NCBI RefSeq assembly: GCF_006442975.2
Contig: NZ_CP083954.1
Location: 5,587,501-5,651,500, forward strand
DNA: 64,000 nucleotides
Source of the DNA: Mesorhizobium sp. B2-1-1
GTDB lineage: Bacteria > Pseudomonadota > Alphaproteobacteria > Rhizobiales > Rhizobiaceae
Reading direction: 5' to 3'
Positions 26,624-37,444 of this stretch are shown here, piece by piece. Under the pieces are notes generated by a model, which saw only the letters and a program-made list of their open reading frames with translations, made no database searches and was not told the origin of the DNA. Numbering within the stretch: position 1 is the first letter of the stretch; every line of letters begins with the position of its first letter. Made by a program: the position numbers and the translations under genes.

Positions 26624-27916
26624 TCAGACAATGCCACCGCTGCCGCCGGCAACGGCCGGGCGTTCCGCCGCGACCTTGGCGCGGTAGCCTGCCGCCCGGT
26701 AGGCGGCGACCGGGTCGATGGCGCCGCCGGTGTTCAGCCGCGCCATGGCCAAGATCGGCTCGACATCGGTGCGGTAGGCTGATTTTAGCGTCTGCGTTGC
26801 CATCAGCGCGTCATTGCCGTCCTGAAAACCTTCAAGCGCCTTGCGGTCCACCAGCAGCGCCTGCGCGTAGGCGCGCTGCACCTCGACCGCGGACAGCATC
26901 AGGCTCTCGATCGGATCGGTGACGTTGTGGCTCTGGTCGAGCATATGGGCCGGATCGAAGCCGTCGGCGCCGGACAGTTCGGCGTCGACCAGTTCGTTGA
27001 AGACCAGGAACAGCCGGTAGGGGTCGATCGAACCGGCATCGAGGTCGTCGTCGCCATATTTCGAATCGTTGAAGTGGAAGCCGCCGAGTTTCCTGAACTG
27101 GATCAGCCGCGACACGATCATCTCGATGTTGACGTTGGGCGCGTGGTGGCCGAGATCGACCAGGCAGAAGGCCTTGTCGCCGAGTTCCTTGGCAATAATG
27201 TAATTGGTGCCCCAATCCTGCACGACGGTGGAATAGAAGGCAGGCTCGTATATCTTGTGTTCGGTGAACAGCTTCCAGTCAGCGGGCAGCCCGACATAGA
27301 CCTCTTTCATGGCATCGAGATAGCGCTCGAACGCCTTGGCGAAGTTGACCTGGCCGGGGAAGTTCGAGCCGTCGCCGATCCACACCGTCAGCGCCTTGGA
27401 CCCAAGCGTCTTGCCGATCTCGATGCATTCAAGATTGTGCTCGACCGCTTGCCGGCGCGTTCCGGCATCGGCATGCGAGAGCGAGCCGAATTTGTAGGAC
27501 AGCTTTTGGTCCCTGGCGTCGGAGAACGTATTGGAGTTCATGGCGTCGAAGCCGAGGCCGAAACGCGAGGCCGCCTGCTTCAGCCGGTTCGGGTCGGCCT
27601 TGTCCCAGGGAATGTGCAGCGACACCGTCGGTGTCGCCTGCGTCAATTGCTTGATGACGGCGCAATCCTCGATCTTGTCGAAGATGTCGCGCGGTTCGCC
27701 GGCGCCGGGGAAACGGGCAAAGCGCGTGCCGCCGGTACCGACACCCCAGGAGGGGATCGCCACCGCGAATTTCTCGACCTTGTCTCGGATCGCGTCGATG
27801 ACGATGCCGCGACGGTCGAGCCGTTCGCCGAGCGAGGCGTAGTCACGCTCGAGGTCGGCCTTGCGCGCGGCGTTGTTTTTTTCGACGACGTCGGCCGAGA
27901 TGATGGTTTCGGACAC
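26624..27916 (-). CDS. rhaI: L-rhamnose isomerase (rhizobial RhaI type)
   Basis: The protein has 430 residues. It is a xylose-isomerase-fold enzyme with PTVSLHIPWDK, GFDAMNSNTF, LTVWIGDGSNFPGQ, LFTEHKIYEPAFYST, CLVDLGHHAPNVNIEMIV and GGFHFNDSKYGDDDLD, which hold the metal-binding Glu, Asp and His residues. It converts L-rhamnose to L-rhamnulose. It lies downstream of rhaD on the same strand, matching the rhaDI order known from Rhizobium leguminosarum. The two genes are separated by a palindromic repeat. Confidence 0.93.
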   Translation of the reverse strand: MSETIISADVVEKNNAARKADLERDYASLGERLDRRGIVIDAIRDKVEKFAVAIPSWGVGTGGTRFARFPGAGEPRDIFDKIEDCAVIKQLTQATPTVSLHIPWDKADPNRLKQAASRFGLGFDAMNSNTFSDARDQKLSYKFGSLSHADAGTRRQAVEHNLECIEIGKTLGSKALTVWIGDGSNFPGQVNFAKAFERYLDAMKEVYVGLPADWKLFTEHKIYEPAFYSTVVQDWGTNYIIAKELGDKAFCLVDLGHHAPNVNIEMIVSRLIQFRKLGGFHFNDSKYGDDDLDAGSIDPYRLFLVFNELVDAELSGADGFDPAHMLDQSHNVTDPIESLMLSAVEVQRAYAQALLVDRKALEGFQDGNDALMATQTLKSAYRTDVEPILAMARLNTGGAIDPVAAYRAAGYRAKVAAERPAVAGGSGGIV

Positions 27917-27950
27917 TGCTGTTCCTCCCAGATTTCGTTCGGCTGGCGCT

Positions 27951-27998
27951 GCCCCTCATCCGCCTGCCGGCACCTTCTCCCCGTGAACGGGGAGAAGG
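27951..27998. repeat. Palindromic repeat between rhaD and rhaI
   Basis: GCCCCTCATCCGCCTGCCGG is followed by the hairpin CCTTCTCCCCG-TGAA-CGGGGAGAAGG (27973-27998). It is an inverted copy of the unit at 26564-26610, so rhaI is bracketed by two copies. The repeat falls in the 87-bp gap of the rhaDI operon. Confidence 0.65.
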
Positions 27999-28003
27999 AA
28001 GGC

Positions 28004-30106
28004 CTAGCGCGTAAAGCTTTGCGCGTTACCGGCGTCGACATTGACGATGTTGCCGGTCGACTTGGCCGACATGTCGGAGGCGAAGAAATAGATCGCTTCG
28101 GCGATGTCCTCGGGAAACACCGAGCGCTTCAGCATCGAGCGCGAGCGGTAATGTTCCTCGAGGTCGTCGGTCGACATCTTGTAGGCGGCGGCGCGCTGTT
28201 CCTTCCACTCGCCGGACCAGATCTTGGAACCGCGCAGTACGGCGTCCGGATTGACGACGTTGACCCTGATCTGCGCCTCCGCGCCCTCCAGCGCCAGGCA
28301 GCGGGCGAGATGGATCTCGGCGGCCTTGGCGGTGCAATAGGCGGCAGCGTTCGGCGAGGCGGCAAGGCCGTTCTTGGAGGCGACGAAAACGACGTTGCCG
28401 CCGATCTTCTGCACCCTGAACAGCCGGAACGCTTCCCGAGAGACCAGGAAATATCCCGTCGACAGGATGTCCATGTTCTTGTTCCACAGCGCCAGCGTCG
28501 TGTCCTCGATCGGCGCCGAGGAGGCGAGGCCGGCGTTGGAGACCAGAATATCAATGCCGCCGAACTCGACCGCCGTTTCGGCAAAGCCGGCGACGACCTG
28601 ATCCTCCGACGTGACGTTGATGACCACGGGGCGGACAAAATCCTTGCCATAGGCCTTGGCCAGTTCGTCGTTGGCGCTGGCAAGTGCTGTCTCGTCGATG
28701 TCGGCGAGCACCACGCAGGCGCCTTCGCGCAGCAGCCGGCTCGCCGTCGCGCGGCCGATGCCGCCCGCGCCGCCAGTGACGAGCGCGATCTTGCCGGCAA
28801 GAGCCTTGGGCTTCGGCATGCGCTGCAGCTTCAGATCCTCGAGCAGCCAGTATTCGATGTCGAAGGCTTCCTGCGCAGGCAGGCCGACATAGGAGGAGAC
28901 GGTCGAGGCGCCGCGCATGACGTTGATGGCGTTGACGTAGAACTCCCCCGAAATGCGCGCCGTGGCCTTGTCGCCGGCGAAGGTGAACATGCCGACGCCG
29001 GGCATCAGATAGACCACGGCATTGGGATCGCGGATGGCGGGCGAGTCCGCATGCTTGCAGCTGTCATAATAGGCCTGGTAACCTACGCGGTATTCGGCAA
29101 TGTCGTCGGCCAGCCGCGCGATGACGGCATCGACATCGGGCTTGGCCGGATCGAACTCGATGACCAGCGGCCGGATCTTGGTGCGCAGGAAATGGTCCGG
29201 GCATGAGGTGCCGAGTGCCGCCAGCGGGCGCAGATCCCTGGAATTGACGAATTCGAGCACGGCGGCGGAATCGTCGAAATGGCCGAGCTTATGGCTCTTT
29301 TCCGAGATCAGGCCGCGGATCCTCGGCATCAGCTTCGCGGCGATGGCGCGGCGTTCGGCGGGGTCGAGCGACTTGACCGCTTCGCCACCGAAAATGGCGA
29401 CACCCTCGGAACGCCGCTCGAACCACTCGATCGCCTGGTTGATCACCGAGATCGTCGTTTCGTAGCATTCCTTCGGGCTGTCGCCCCATGTGAACAGGCC
29501 GTGGCTTTCCAGGATGACGCCCTTGGCGGCTGGATGGTCGAGGCAGAATTTCTCCAGCCACAGGCCAAGTTCGAAGCCCGGCCGCTTCCACGGCAGCCAG
29601 CCTATGGCGTCGCCGAAGATTTCCTTCGTCAGGGCCTTGGAATCTTTGGCGGCAGCGATGGCGATGATGGCGTCGGGATGCATGTGATCGACATAGGGCT
29701 TCGGCACGTAGGCATGCAGCGGCGTGTCGATCGAGGCCGCGCGCGGATTGAGATTGAAGGTGCAGTGGGGCAGATAACCCACCATCTCGTCTTCATGCTC
29801 GACGCCGCGATAAAGGCCTTTGAGGGCTCGCAATTTGTCCATGTAGAGCGTGGCAAAACCATCAAGCTTGATCGAAGCGCTGTCGCCGCCGGAGCCCTTC
29901 ACCCACAGCACTTCCACGTCCTGTCCGGTGAGCGGATCCTGTTGCCGGATTTTCGACGATGTGTTGCCGCCGCCGTAATTGGTGACACGCTTGTCGGAGC
30001 CGAGCGTGTTCGAACGATAGACCAGAAGCTCGGGATCGCTCATCCCCCTTGCCTTCGCATCATCCCAAAGATTGGCGAGGCGCGAGCCGGAGCGCTTGTC
30101 GAGCAT
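28004..30106 (-). CDS. rhaD: Bifunctional rhamnulose-1-phosphate aldolase / lactaldehyde dehydrogenase (class II aldolase-SDR fusion)
   Basis: The protein has 700 residues with two domains. Residues 1 to about 420 are a class II aldolase/adducin domain (TNYGGGNTSSKI, LWVKGSGGD, HMHPDAIIAIAAA, ILESHGLFTWG). From about 430 to the end is a short-chain dehydrogenase (GKIALVTGGAGGIGRATA, VSNAGLASSAPIEDT, AAYCTAKAAEIHLARCLALEG). In rhizobia this RhaD splits rhamnulose-1-phosphate to dihydroxyacetone phosphate and L-lactaldehyde; the SDR half probably oxidises the lactaldehyde. It is divergent from the rhaR-led operon. Confidence 0.93.
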   Translation of the reverse strand: MLDKRSGSRLANLWDDAKARGMSDPELLVYRSNTLGSDKRVTNYGGGNTSSKIRQQDPLTGQDVEVLWVKGSGGDSASIKLDGFATLYMDKLRALKGLYRGVEHEDEMVGYLPHCTFNLNPRAASIDTPLHAYVPKPYVDHMHPDAIIAIAAAKDSKALTKEIFGDAIGWLPWKRPGFELGLWLEKFCLDHPAAKGVILESHGLFTWGDSPKECYETTISVINQAIEWFERRSEGVAIFGGEAVKSLDPAERRAIAAKLMPRIRGLISEKSHKLGHFDDSAAVLEFVNSRDLRPLAALGTSCPDHFLRTKIRPLVIEFDPAKPDVDAVIARLADDIAEYRVGYQAYYDSCKHADSPAIRDPNAVVYLMPGVGMFTFAGDKATARISGEFYVNAINVMRGASTVSSYVGLPAQEAFDIEYWLLEDLKLQRMPKPKALAGKIALVTGGAGGIGRATASRLLREGACVVLADIDETALASANDELAKAYGKDFVRPVVINVTSEDQVVAGFAETAVEFGGIDILVSNAGLASSAPIEDTTLALWNKNMDILSTGYFLVSREAFRLFRVQKIGGNVVFVASKNGLAASPNAAAYCTAKAAEIHLARCLALEGAEAQIRVNVVNPDAVLRGSKIWSGEWKEQRAAAYKMSTDDLEEHYRSRSMLKRSVFPEDIAEAIYFFASDMSAKSTGNIVNVDAGNAQSFTR

Positions 30107-30203
30107 GGGTAATCCTCCCTTGAAGCGCGGACGGTGCGCTCCTCTTTTCGTCGGGAATGTCTACGCAAGGCGTGGCTTTGTCAATCACAAACGATCAACA
30201 TCA

Positions 30204-30236
30204 ATCATATTGCACTGCACAATGAAATTATATGAT
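30204..30236. promoter_or_regulatory. Candidate RhaR operator in the rhaD-rhaR divergent promoter
   Basis: ATCATAT at 30204-30210 and ATATGAT at 30230-30236 are perfect inverted copies 19 bp apart, in an AT-rich stretch between the two divergent starts. The TGCACTGCAC block lies between the arms. Position and symmetry fit a DeoR-type operator controlling both rhaDI and rhaRSTPQUK. Confidence 0.4.
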
Positions 30237-30293
30237 CGGAAATGATTGACACTGCGCGATTTCTAATGCCAGATGGCCATGCAGGGAGGAACC

Positions 30294-31097
30294 ATGCACG
30301 AAAAAGAGCGCCACAGGATCATTCTGTCCGCCGTCCAGGAAAAGCCTGTGGTGACGGTGCAGGAAATGGTCGACCTGACGGAGTCTTCCGAGGCGACGAT
30401 CCGGCGCGATATCGCGGCCCTGCACGTGCAAAAGCGACTGCGCCGGGTGCGCGGCGGCGCCGAGGCGATCACGCCGCCACAGTTCATCGGCCTTGCCGGC
30501 AGGCCTTTTTCCGTCAACGAGACGCTCAATGCCGCGCAGAAGCGGGCGATAGCGCGGGAAGCGGTGGAACTCTGCAAGGACGGCGAGCCGATCATCATCA
30601 ACGGCGGCACCACCACCTTCCAGATGGTGCATTTCCTGACCGGCCGCCGCATGCCGATCTTCACCAATTCCTTCCCGATCGCCGAAAGCCTGCTCAAGCA
30701 CTCCAAGAACACGGTGATGCTGTCCGGCGGCACCATCTACCGCGAGCAGAACATCATCCTGTCGCCCTTCGACAATGACGTGACGCGCAATTTCTACGCG
30801 CGCCGCATGTTCATGGGCGCCCAGGGGCTCGGGCCGCTCGGCCTGATGGAAGGCGATCCGCTCTTGATCCAGGCGGAACAGAAGCTGATCGATCAGGCCG
30901 ACGAGTTGGTGGTGCTGGTCGATTCTTCGAAATTCCGCAAACGCTCCAGCCTGATCCTGTGCGGCCTGTCGCGCATCGCCACCGTCATCACCGACGACGG
31001 CATCGAGGACCGCGAGGCAAAGATGCTCGAAACAGCGGGGGTAACGCTGATCGTCGCCCGCAAGTCGGCAAAGGAAGAATCTTCGCTGCAAGCCTGA
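30294..31097 (+). CDS. rhaR: DeoR-family regulator of rhamnose catabolism
   Basis: The protein has 267 residues. The ATG at 30294 follows GGGAGGA. The DeoR helix-turn-helix is HRIILSAVQEKPVVTVQEMV then SSEATIRRDIAALHVQKRLRRVRGGAEA. The sensor domain has INGGTTTFQMVHFL, IFTNSFPIAESLL, VMLSGGTIYREQN and VLVDSSKFRKRSSLILC. In R. leguminosarum rhaR is the negative regulator of the rha genes. It heads the rhaSTPQUK operon, with rhaS starting 56 nt downstream. Confidence 0.9.
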   Translation: MHEKERHRIILSAVQEKPVVTVQEMVDLTESSEATIRRDIAALHVQKRLRRVRGGAEAITPPQFIGLAGRPFSVNETLNAAQKRAIAREAVELCKDGEPIIINGGTTTFQMVHFLTGRRMPIFTNSFPIAESLLKHSKNTVMLSGGTIYREQNIILSPFDNDVTRNFYARRMFMGAQGLGPLGLMEGDPLLIQAEQKLIDQADELVVLVDSSKFRKRSSLILCGLSRIATVITDDGIEDREAKMLETAGVTLIVARKSAKEESSLQA

Positions 31098-31153
31098 GAC
31101 ACCCTCACGCCCGCAGCGGCGATGGAATGCAACGCTCAAGGGAGGAATATTCG

Positions 31154-32149
31154 ATGAGCTTTCTGAAGAAACTGATGGTTACGGCGGCCTTTTCCGCCGC
31201 CATGGTCGTGAATGCCGCCTATGCCGAGAACGTCAAGATCGCGCTGGTGGTGAAGTCGCTCGGCAACGGCTTCTTCGACGCCGCCAACAAGGGCGCCGAA
31301 GAGGCGGCCAAGGAACTGGGCGATGTCGACATCATCTACACCGGCCCGACCAAGGCGACCGCCGAAGCGCAAATCGAGGTGGTCAATTCACTGATCGCGC
31401 AAAAGGTCAACGCCATCGCCATCTCGGCCAATGACGCCGACGCGCTGGTGCCGGTGCTGAAGAAGGCCATGGAGCGCGGCATCACGGTCATCTCCTGGGA
31501 TTCGGGCGTCGCCAAGGAAGGCCGCCAGCTTCACCTGAACCCGTCCGATACCGGCCTGATCGGCGAGACCATCATCAAGCTCGCCGCCGACTATTTGCCT
31601 GAGGGCGGCGACGTCGCCATCCTGTCGGCCTCCTCGACCGCGACCAACCAGAACGCCTGGATCGACGCGGCCAAGAAGGTGCTGCCGGAGAAATTTCCGA
31701 AGATCAAGCTCGTCGCCACCGTCTATGGCGATGACGATTCGGCCAAGAGCACCGACGAAGCCAAGGGCCTCTTGAAGTCCTATCCGAACCTGAAGGCGAT
31801 CATCGCGCCGACCACTGTCGGCGTCGTCGCCGCTGCCCAGGTCGTCACCGATGAGAAGCTGATCGGCAAGGTCAACGTCACTGGCCTCGCGCTGCCGTCG
31901 GAGTTCAAGAAGTTCATCGACAACGGCGCTTCACAGGCCGTGGCTCTTTGGAACCCGATCGACCTCGGTTACTCCGCCGTCTACCTCGCCCATGATCTGG
32001 CGGTGAAGAAGGAAGAGGCCAAGCCCGGTGCGACGCTGTCGATCGGCCGCGTCGGCAAGGTCACGCTCGACGACACCAATTCGGCTGCGATGGCTCCGCC
32101 CTTCCAGTTCGACAAGACCAACATCGAGAAGTTCTCCAAGATCTACTGA
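31154..32149 (+). CDS. rhaS: Rhamnose ABC transporter substrate-binding protein
   Basis: The protein has 331 residues. A ribosome site GGGAGGAATATTCG precedes the ATG. A signal peptide (LKKLMVTAAFSAAMVVNAAYA) is followed by a type I sugar-binding fold: VKIALVVKSLGNGFFDAANKGAEEAAKE, INAIAIS-type segment VNAIAISANDADALVPVLKKA, ITVISWDSGV and AIIAPTTVGVVAAAQVV. It binds L-rhamnose in the periplasm for RhaT/P/Q. A strong stem-loop follows the gene. Confidence 0.93.
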   Translation: MSFLKKLMVTAAFSAAMVVNAAYAENVKIALVVKSLGNGFFDAANKGAEEAAKELGDVDIIYTGPTKATAEAQIEVVNSLIAQKVNAIAISANDADALVPVLKKAMERGITVISWDSGVAKEGRQLHLNPSDTGLIGETIIKLAADYLPEGGDVAILSASSTATNQNAWIDAAKKVLPEKFPKIKLVATVYGDDDSAKSTDEAKGLLKSYPNLKAIIAPTTVGVVAAAQVVTDEKLIGKVNVTGLALPSEFKKFIDNGASQAVALWNPIDLGYSAVYLAHDLAVKKEEAKPGATLSIGRVGKVTLDDTNSAAMAPPFQFDKTNIEKFSKIY

Positions 32150-32168
32150 TCCGGAGCTTCAAGCTGAC

Positions 32169-32192
32169 GCGGCGGGGTTCACGCCCCGCCGC
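32169..32192 (+). other. Intercistronic stem-loop after rhaS
   Basis: GCGGCGGGG (32169-32177) and CCCCGCCGC (32184-32192) form a perfect 9-bp GC-only stem around a TTCACG loop. No T-run follows. It lies in the rhaS-rhaT gap, where it can protect the rhaS message or reduce expression of the downstream transporter genes. Confidence 0.7.
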
Positions 32193-32230
32193 AACTTCAA
32201 ACGCACCTTGTTTCAGGGCTTGATACGACC

Positions 32231-33768
<1,538 letters not shown>

Positions 33769-33772
<4 letters not shown>

Positions 33773-34746
33773 AAACTTTGCTGAAATATCGCGAAATCTG
33801 GTTGCTGGCGGCGATCGTCGTGCTGATCGGGCTGATCTCGACGCGTTTTCCCGCCTTCGCCGACCCCGGCAATTTGCGCCAGGTGTTCAACGACACCTCG
33901 ATCCTGATGATCCTGGCGCTCGGGCAGATGGTGGTCATCCTGACCCGTTCGATCGACCTGTCGATGGCGTCGAACCTCTGCTTTACCGGCATGGTGGTGG
34001 CGATGCTGAACGCCGCTCACCCGGCGATCCCGATCCCGCTGCTGATCGTCATTGCCCTGGTCGTCGGCCTGGTGCTCGGCGCCATCAACGGCCTTCTGGT
34101 GTGGCGGCTGAACATCCCCTCGATCGTGGTGACATTGGGCACGCTGACCATCTATCGCGGTGCCACCTTCGTCCTGTCCGGCGGCGCCTGGGTCAATGCC
34201 GACAAGATGAGCCCCGAGTTCATCGGCTTCCAACGCGCGGCCTTCCTCGGCATTCCGGTGCTGTCCTGGATCGCCATTCTGGTCATCGCGCTGTTCTTCA
34301 TCCTGATGACGCGCACCGCGCTCGGCCGCTCGATCTATGCCATCGGCGTCAATCCGACGGCGTCGGTCTATGCCGGCATCGATGTCGGGCGGACGAAATT
34401 CATCGTCTTCTGCATCTCCGGCATGATCGGCGGGCTCGCTGGCTATCTCTGGATCTCACGATACGTGATCGCCTCGGTCGAGGTCGCCAACGGCTATGAG
34501 CTCAACATCATCGCCGCCTGTGTCATCGGCGGCATCTCGATTGCCGGCGGCATCGGTTCGGTCGGGGGCGCGGTGTTGGGGGCGCTGTTCCTGGGCATCA
34601 TCTCCAACGCGCTGCCGGTCATCAACATCTCGCCCTTCTGGCAGATGGCGATTTCGGGCAGCGCCATCATCCTCGCCGTCGTGCTCAACGCGCGCGGCGA
34701 ACGCCAGCAGGGCCGCATCATCCTGAGAAAAATGGAGGCGGCATGA
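33769..34746 (+). CDS. rhaP: Rhamnose ABC transporter permease
   Basis: The protein has 325 residues from the ATG overlapping the rhaT stop. It is hydrophobic with about eight or more membrane segments, containing GQMVVILTRSIDLSMASN, GAINGLLVWRLNIPSIVVTLGT, the loop GVNPTASVYAGIDVGRTKF and CVIGGISIAGGIGSVGGAVLGA. It is one of two permeases of the RbsC family that form the channel with RhaQ. The 4-nt overlap with rhaQ indicates coupled translation. Confidence 0.92.
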
Positions 34747-35738
34747 GCGACGTCCCTGCCCCGCGCCACATTCCGGACCGGCTCGACAAGCCGTTTCGTT
34801 CGGCGATCTTTTCCTGGGAAGCGCTGCTGGTCGTGGTGGCCCTCGCCATCTTCGCCATCAACAGCTTCGCCTCGCCCTATTTCCTCGACCCTTATTCGCT
34901 GTCGGACCTGACCTTCAACTTCACCGAGAAGGGCCTGATCGCCTTCGCCATGGCGCTGCTGATCATTTCGGGCGAGATCGACCTGTCGGTCGCCGCCATC
35001 ATCGCGCTGGCCTCGACCATGATGGGCATGGCGGTGCAGGCCGGCGCCGGAACGCCGGTGCTGGTGGCGATCGGCATCGTCGTCGGGCTCGGCTGCGGGG
35101 CCTTCAACGGCCTTCTGGTCACGAGGCTTGGCCTGCCCTCGATCGTCGTCACCATCGGCACGATGAGCCTGTTTCGAGGCATCGCCTTCATCATCCTCGG
35201 CGACCAGGCCTACAAGGGTTATTCCGAGAGCTTCGCCTTCTTCGGCCAGGGTTATGTCTGGTGGGTGCTGTCGTTCGAGCTGGTGCTCTTCCTCATCGCC
35301 GCCGTCATCTACTGGTTCGCGCTGCACCGCACGAGTTTCGGCCGCCGCGTCTTCGCCATCGGCAACAATCCGGTCGCGGCACAGTTTTCCGGCGTGCGAG
35401 TCGGCCGCATCAAGTTCATCCTGTTCTGCCTGACCGGGCTGATGTCCGGCATCGCCTCTGTGCTGATCACCTCCCGGCTCGGTTCGACCCGTCCCTCGAT
35501 CGCGCAGGGCTATGAGCTGGAAGTCATCACCATGGTGGTGCTTGGCGGCGTCAGCATCCTTGGCGGCGCAGGCAGCATTGTCGGCGTCGTGCTCGCCGCC
35601 TTCATCATGGGGCTGGTGACCTTCGGGCTCGGCCTGCTCAACGTGCCCGGCATCGTCATGTCGATCTTCATCGGCCTGCTCCTGATCATCGTCATCGCGC
35701 TGCCGATCGTCTGGCGGCGGCTGCGCGGGGGACGCTGA
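34743..35738 (+). CDS. rhaQ: Rhamnose ABC transporter permease
   Basis: The protein has 331 residues. RbsC-family landmarks are [67 protein letters not shown] and [22 protein letters not shown]. It starts in a 4-nt overlap with rhaP and its stop shares one base with the rhaU start. It forms the channel with RhaP. Confidence 0.92.
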   Translation: MSDVPAPRHIPDRLDKPFRSAIFSWEALLVVVALAIFAINSFASPYFLDPYSLSDLTFNFTEKGLIAFAMALLIISGEIDLSVAAIIALASTMMGMAVQAGAGTPVLVAIGIVVGLGCGAFNGLLVTRLGLPSIVVTIGTMSLFRGIAFIILGDQAYKGYSESFAFFGQGYVWWVLSFELVLFLIAAVIYWFALHRTSFGRRVFAIGNNPVAAQFSGVRVGRIKFILFCLTGLMSGIASVLITSRLGSTRPSIAQGYELEVITMVVLGGVSILGGAGSIVGVVLAAFIMGLVTFGLGLLNVPGIVMSIFIGLLLIIVIALPIVWRRLRGGR

Positions 35739-36055
35739 TGGCCGAAAAATACGCGTTCAAGATGATGCTCAAGCCCGGCATGAAGGCGGAATACAAGAAG
35801 CGTCACGACGAGATATGGCCATCGCTGGTCGCGCTGTTGAAGCAGGCCGGGGTTTCCGACTATTCCATCCATCTCGACGAGGAGACCAACATCCTGTTCG
35901 GCGTGCTGTGGCGGCGGGACGACCATGGCATGGCCGACCTGCCGAAGCATCCGGGGATGCAGCGCTGGTGGGCAGACATGGCCGACCTCATGGAGACCAG
36001 GCCTGACAATGAGCCGGTGGCCGTGCCCTTGGAAACCATGTTCCACATGGCATGA
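35738..36055 (+). CDS. rhaU: L-rhamnose mutarotase
   Basis: The protein has 105 residues, the family length. It contains [47 protein letters not shown] and [12 protein letters not shown], with the conserved active-site His and Trp residues. It interconverts the alpha and beta anomers of L-rhamnose, supplying the form used by the isomerase. It is embedded between rhaQ and rhaK with overlaps at both ends. Confidence 0.95.
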   Translation: MAEKYAFKMMLKPGMKAEYKKRHDEIWPSLVALLKQAGVSDYSIHLDEETNILFGVLWRRDDHGMADLPKHPGMQRWWADMADLMETRPDNEPVAVPLETMFHMA

Positions 36056-37428
36056 GTGCCCCGCGCCACATCGCCGTCATCGACATCGGCAAGACCAACG
36101 CCAAGGTGGCGCTGGTCGACCTCGCCACGCTGCGCGAGGTCGCGCTGCGCCGAGTGGCGAACGCGCCGGTGCGGCAAGCCCGCTACCCGCATCACGACGT
36201 CGAGGCGCTGTGGGCCTTCATCCTCGACAGTCTTGCCGATCTCAACCGCGAACAGACCATCGACGCCGTTTCGATCACTACCCATGGCGCGACGGGCGCT
36301 CTGGTTGAGGCCTCCGGCGAACTGGTGTTGCCCGTGCTCGACTACGAATTCGACGGCCCCGAGGAACTCGCGGCCGAGTATGACGCGATCCGTCCGCCCT
36401 TCGCTGAAACCGGCACGCCGCGGCTGCCGCTCGGCCTCAATCTCGGCGCGCAATTCTTCTGGCAGCAGAAGCGCTTTCCGACGGAATTCGCCAGGGCAAC
36501 GGCGATGTTGATGTATCCCCAATATTGGGCGCTGCGGCTGACCGGCATCGCCGCCAACGAGGTGACCTCGCTCGGCTGCCACACCGATCTGTGGAACCCG
36601 TGGAAAGCGGATTTTTCGGCAATGATCGACCGCCTCGGTTGGCGCGCGTTGATGGCGCCGGTGCGGCCGGCAAGGGACCGGCTCGGCCCGCTCCTGCCGG
36701 CGCTTGCCGAGCGAACGGGGCTCGATCCGCGGACGCCTGTGTTCTGCGGCCTGCACGATTCCAACGCCTCGCTGTTGCCGCATCTTCTCGCCGACGCGCC
36801 GCCTTTCAGCGTCGTCTCGACCGGCACCTGGGTGGTGTCGATGTCGGTCAGCGGCAGATCGGTGGCGCTCGACCCGGCGCGTGATACGCTGGTCAACGTC
36901 AACGCGCTGGGCGATCCCGTGCCATCGGCGCGCTTCATGGGCGGCCGCGAATTTTCCGTGCTGACGGATGATCAGCCGGAGAACTGGACCGAAGACGATG
37001 TCGGGGCCGTGCTGGCAAAAAGGACGCTGCTGCTGCCATCGACACAACAGGGGTCGGGACCGTTCCCGCATCATGCGGCGGCGTGGCTCAACGCTGACGG
37101 CATGAACAGCGGCCAGCGCTTTGCCGCCATCTCTTTCTATCTGGCGCTGATGACGGCGACCTGCCTCGATCTGATCGGCGCCGACGGCCCGACCATTGTC
37201 GAAGGCCCTTTCGCCCGCAACCGGCTCTTTGTCGGCATGCTGGCGGCGGCGACCGCCAGAAGCGTCGTCGCCTCCGAAGCCGCGACCGGCACCAGCATCG
37301 GCGCCGCGTTGCTGGCATCGGACAAGGCTGAGGCGCATGGCAAGGGCTTGAGACAAGAACCGCCGGTCGACCCCGCCTTGACGGATTATGCAAGCACCTG
37401 GCGTGCGGCGGTCGAAGGGCGGGGCTAA
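36052..37428 (+). CDS. rhaK: FGGY-family sugar kinase required for rhamnose use
   Basis: The protein has 458 residues. The N-terminal FGGY domain starts [18 protein letters not shown], with [12 protein letters not shown] and [14 protein letters not shown]. The C-terminal domain has [30 protein letters not shown] and [19 protein letters not shown]. It phosphorylates L-rhamnulose. In R. leguminosarum RhaK is also needed for transport, consistent with its place inside the transporter operon. It overlaps rhaU by 4 nt and is convergent with the next gene, 16 bp away. Confidence 0.93.
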   Translation: MSAPRHIAVIDIGKTNAKVALVDLATLREVALRRVANAPVRQARYPHHDVEALWAFILDSLADLNREQTIDAVSITTHGATGALVEASGELVLPVLDYEFDGPEELAAEYDAIRPPFAETGTPRLPLGLNLGAQFFWQQKRFPTEFARATAMLMYPQYWALRLTGIAANEVTSLGCHTDLWNPWKADFSAMIDRLGWRALMAPVRPARDRLGPLLPALAERTGLDPRTPVFCGLHDSNASLLPHLLADAPPFSVVSTGTWVVSMSVSGRSVALDPARDTLVNVNALGDPVPSARFMGGREFSVLTDDQPENWTEDDVGAVLAKRTLLLPSTQQGSGPFPHHAAAWLNADGMNSGQRFAAISFYLALMTATCLDLIGADGPTIVEGPFARNRLFVGMLAAATARSVVASEAATGTSIGAALLASDKAEAHGKGLRQEPPVDPALTDYASTWRAAVEGRG

Positions 37429-37444
37429 CTACGGATCCGCTTGC

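Noticed and set aside
26927..29206. A 759-codon plus-strand open frame
   Set aside because: It is antisense to rhaI and rhaD, both firmly identified. Its composition is shadow-like.
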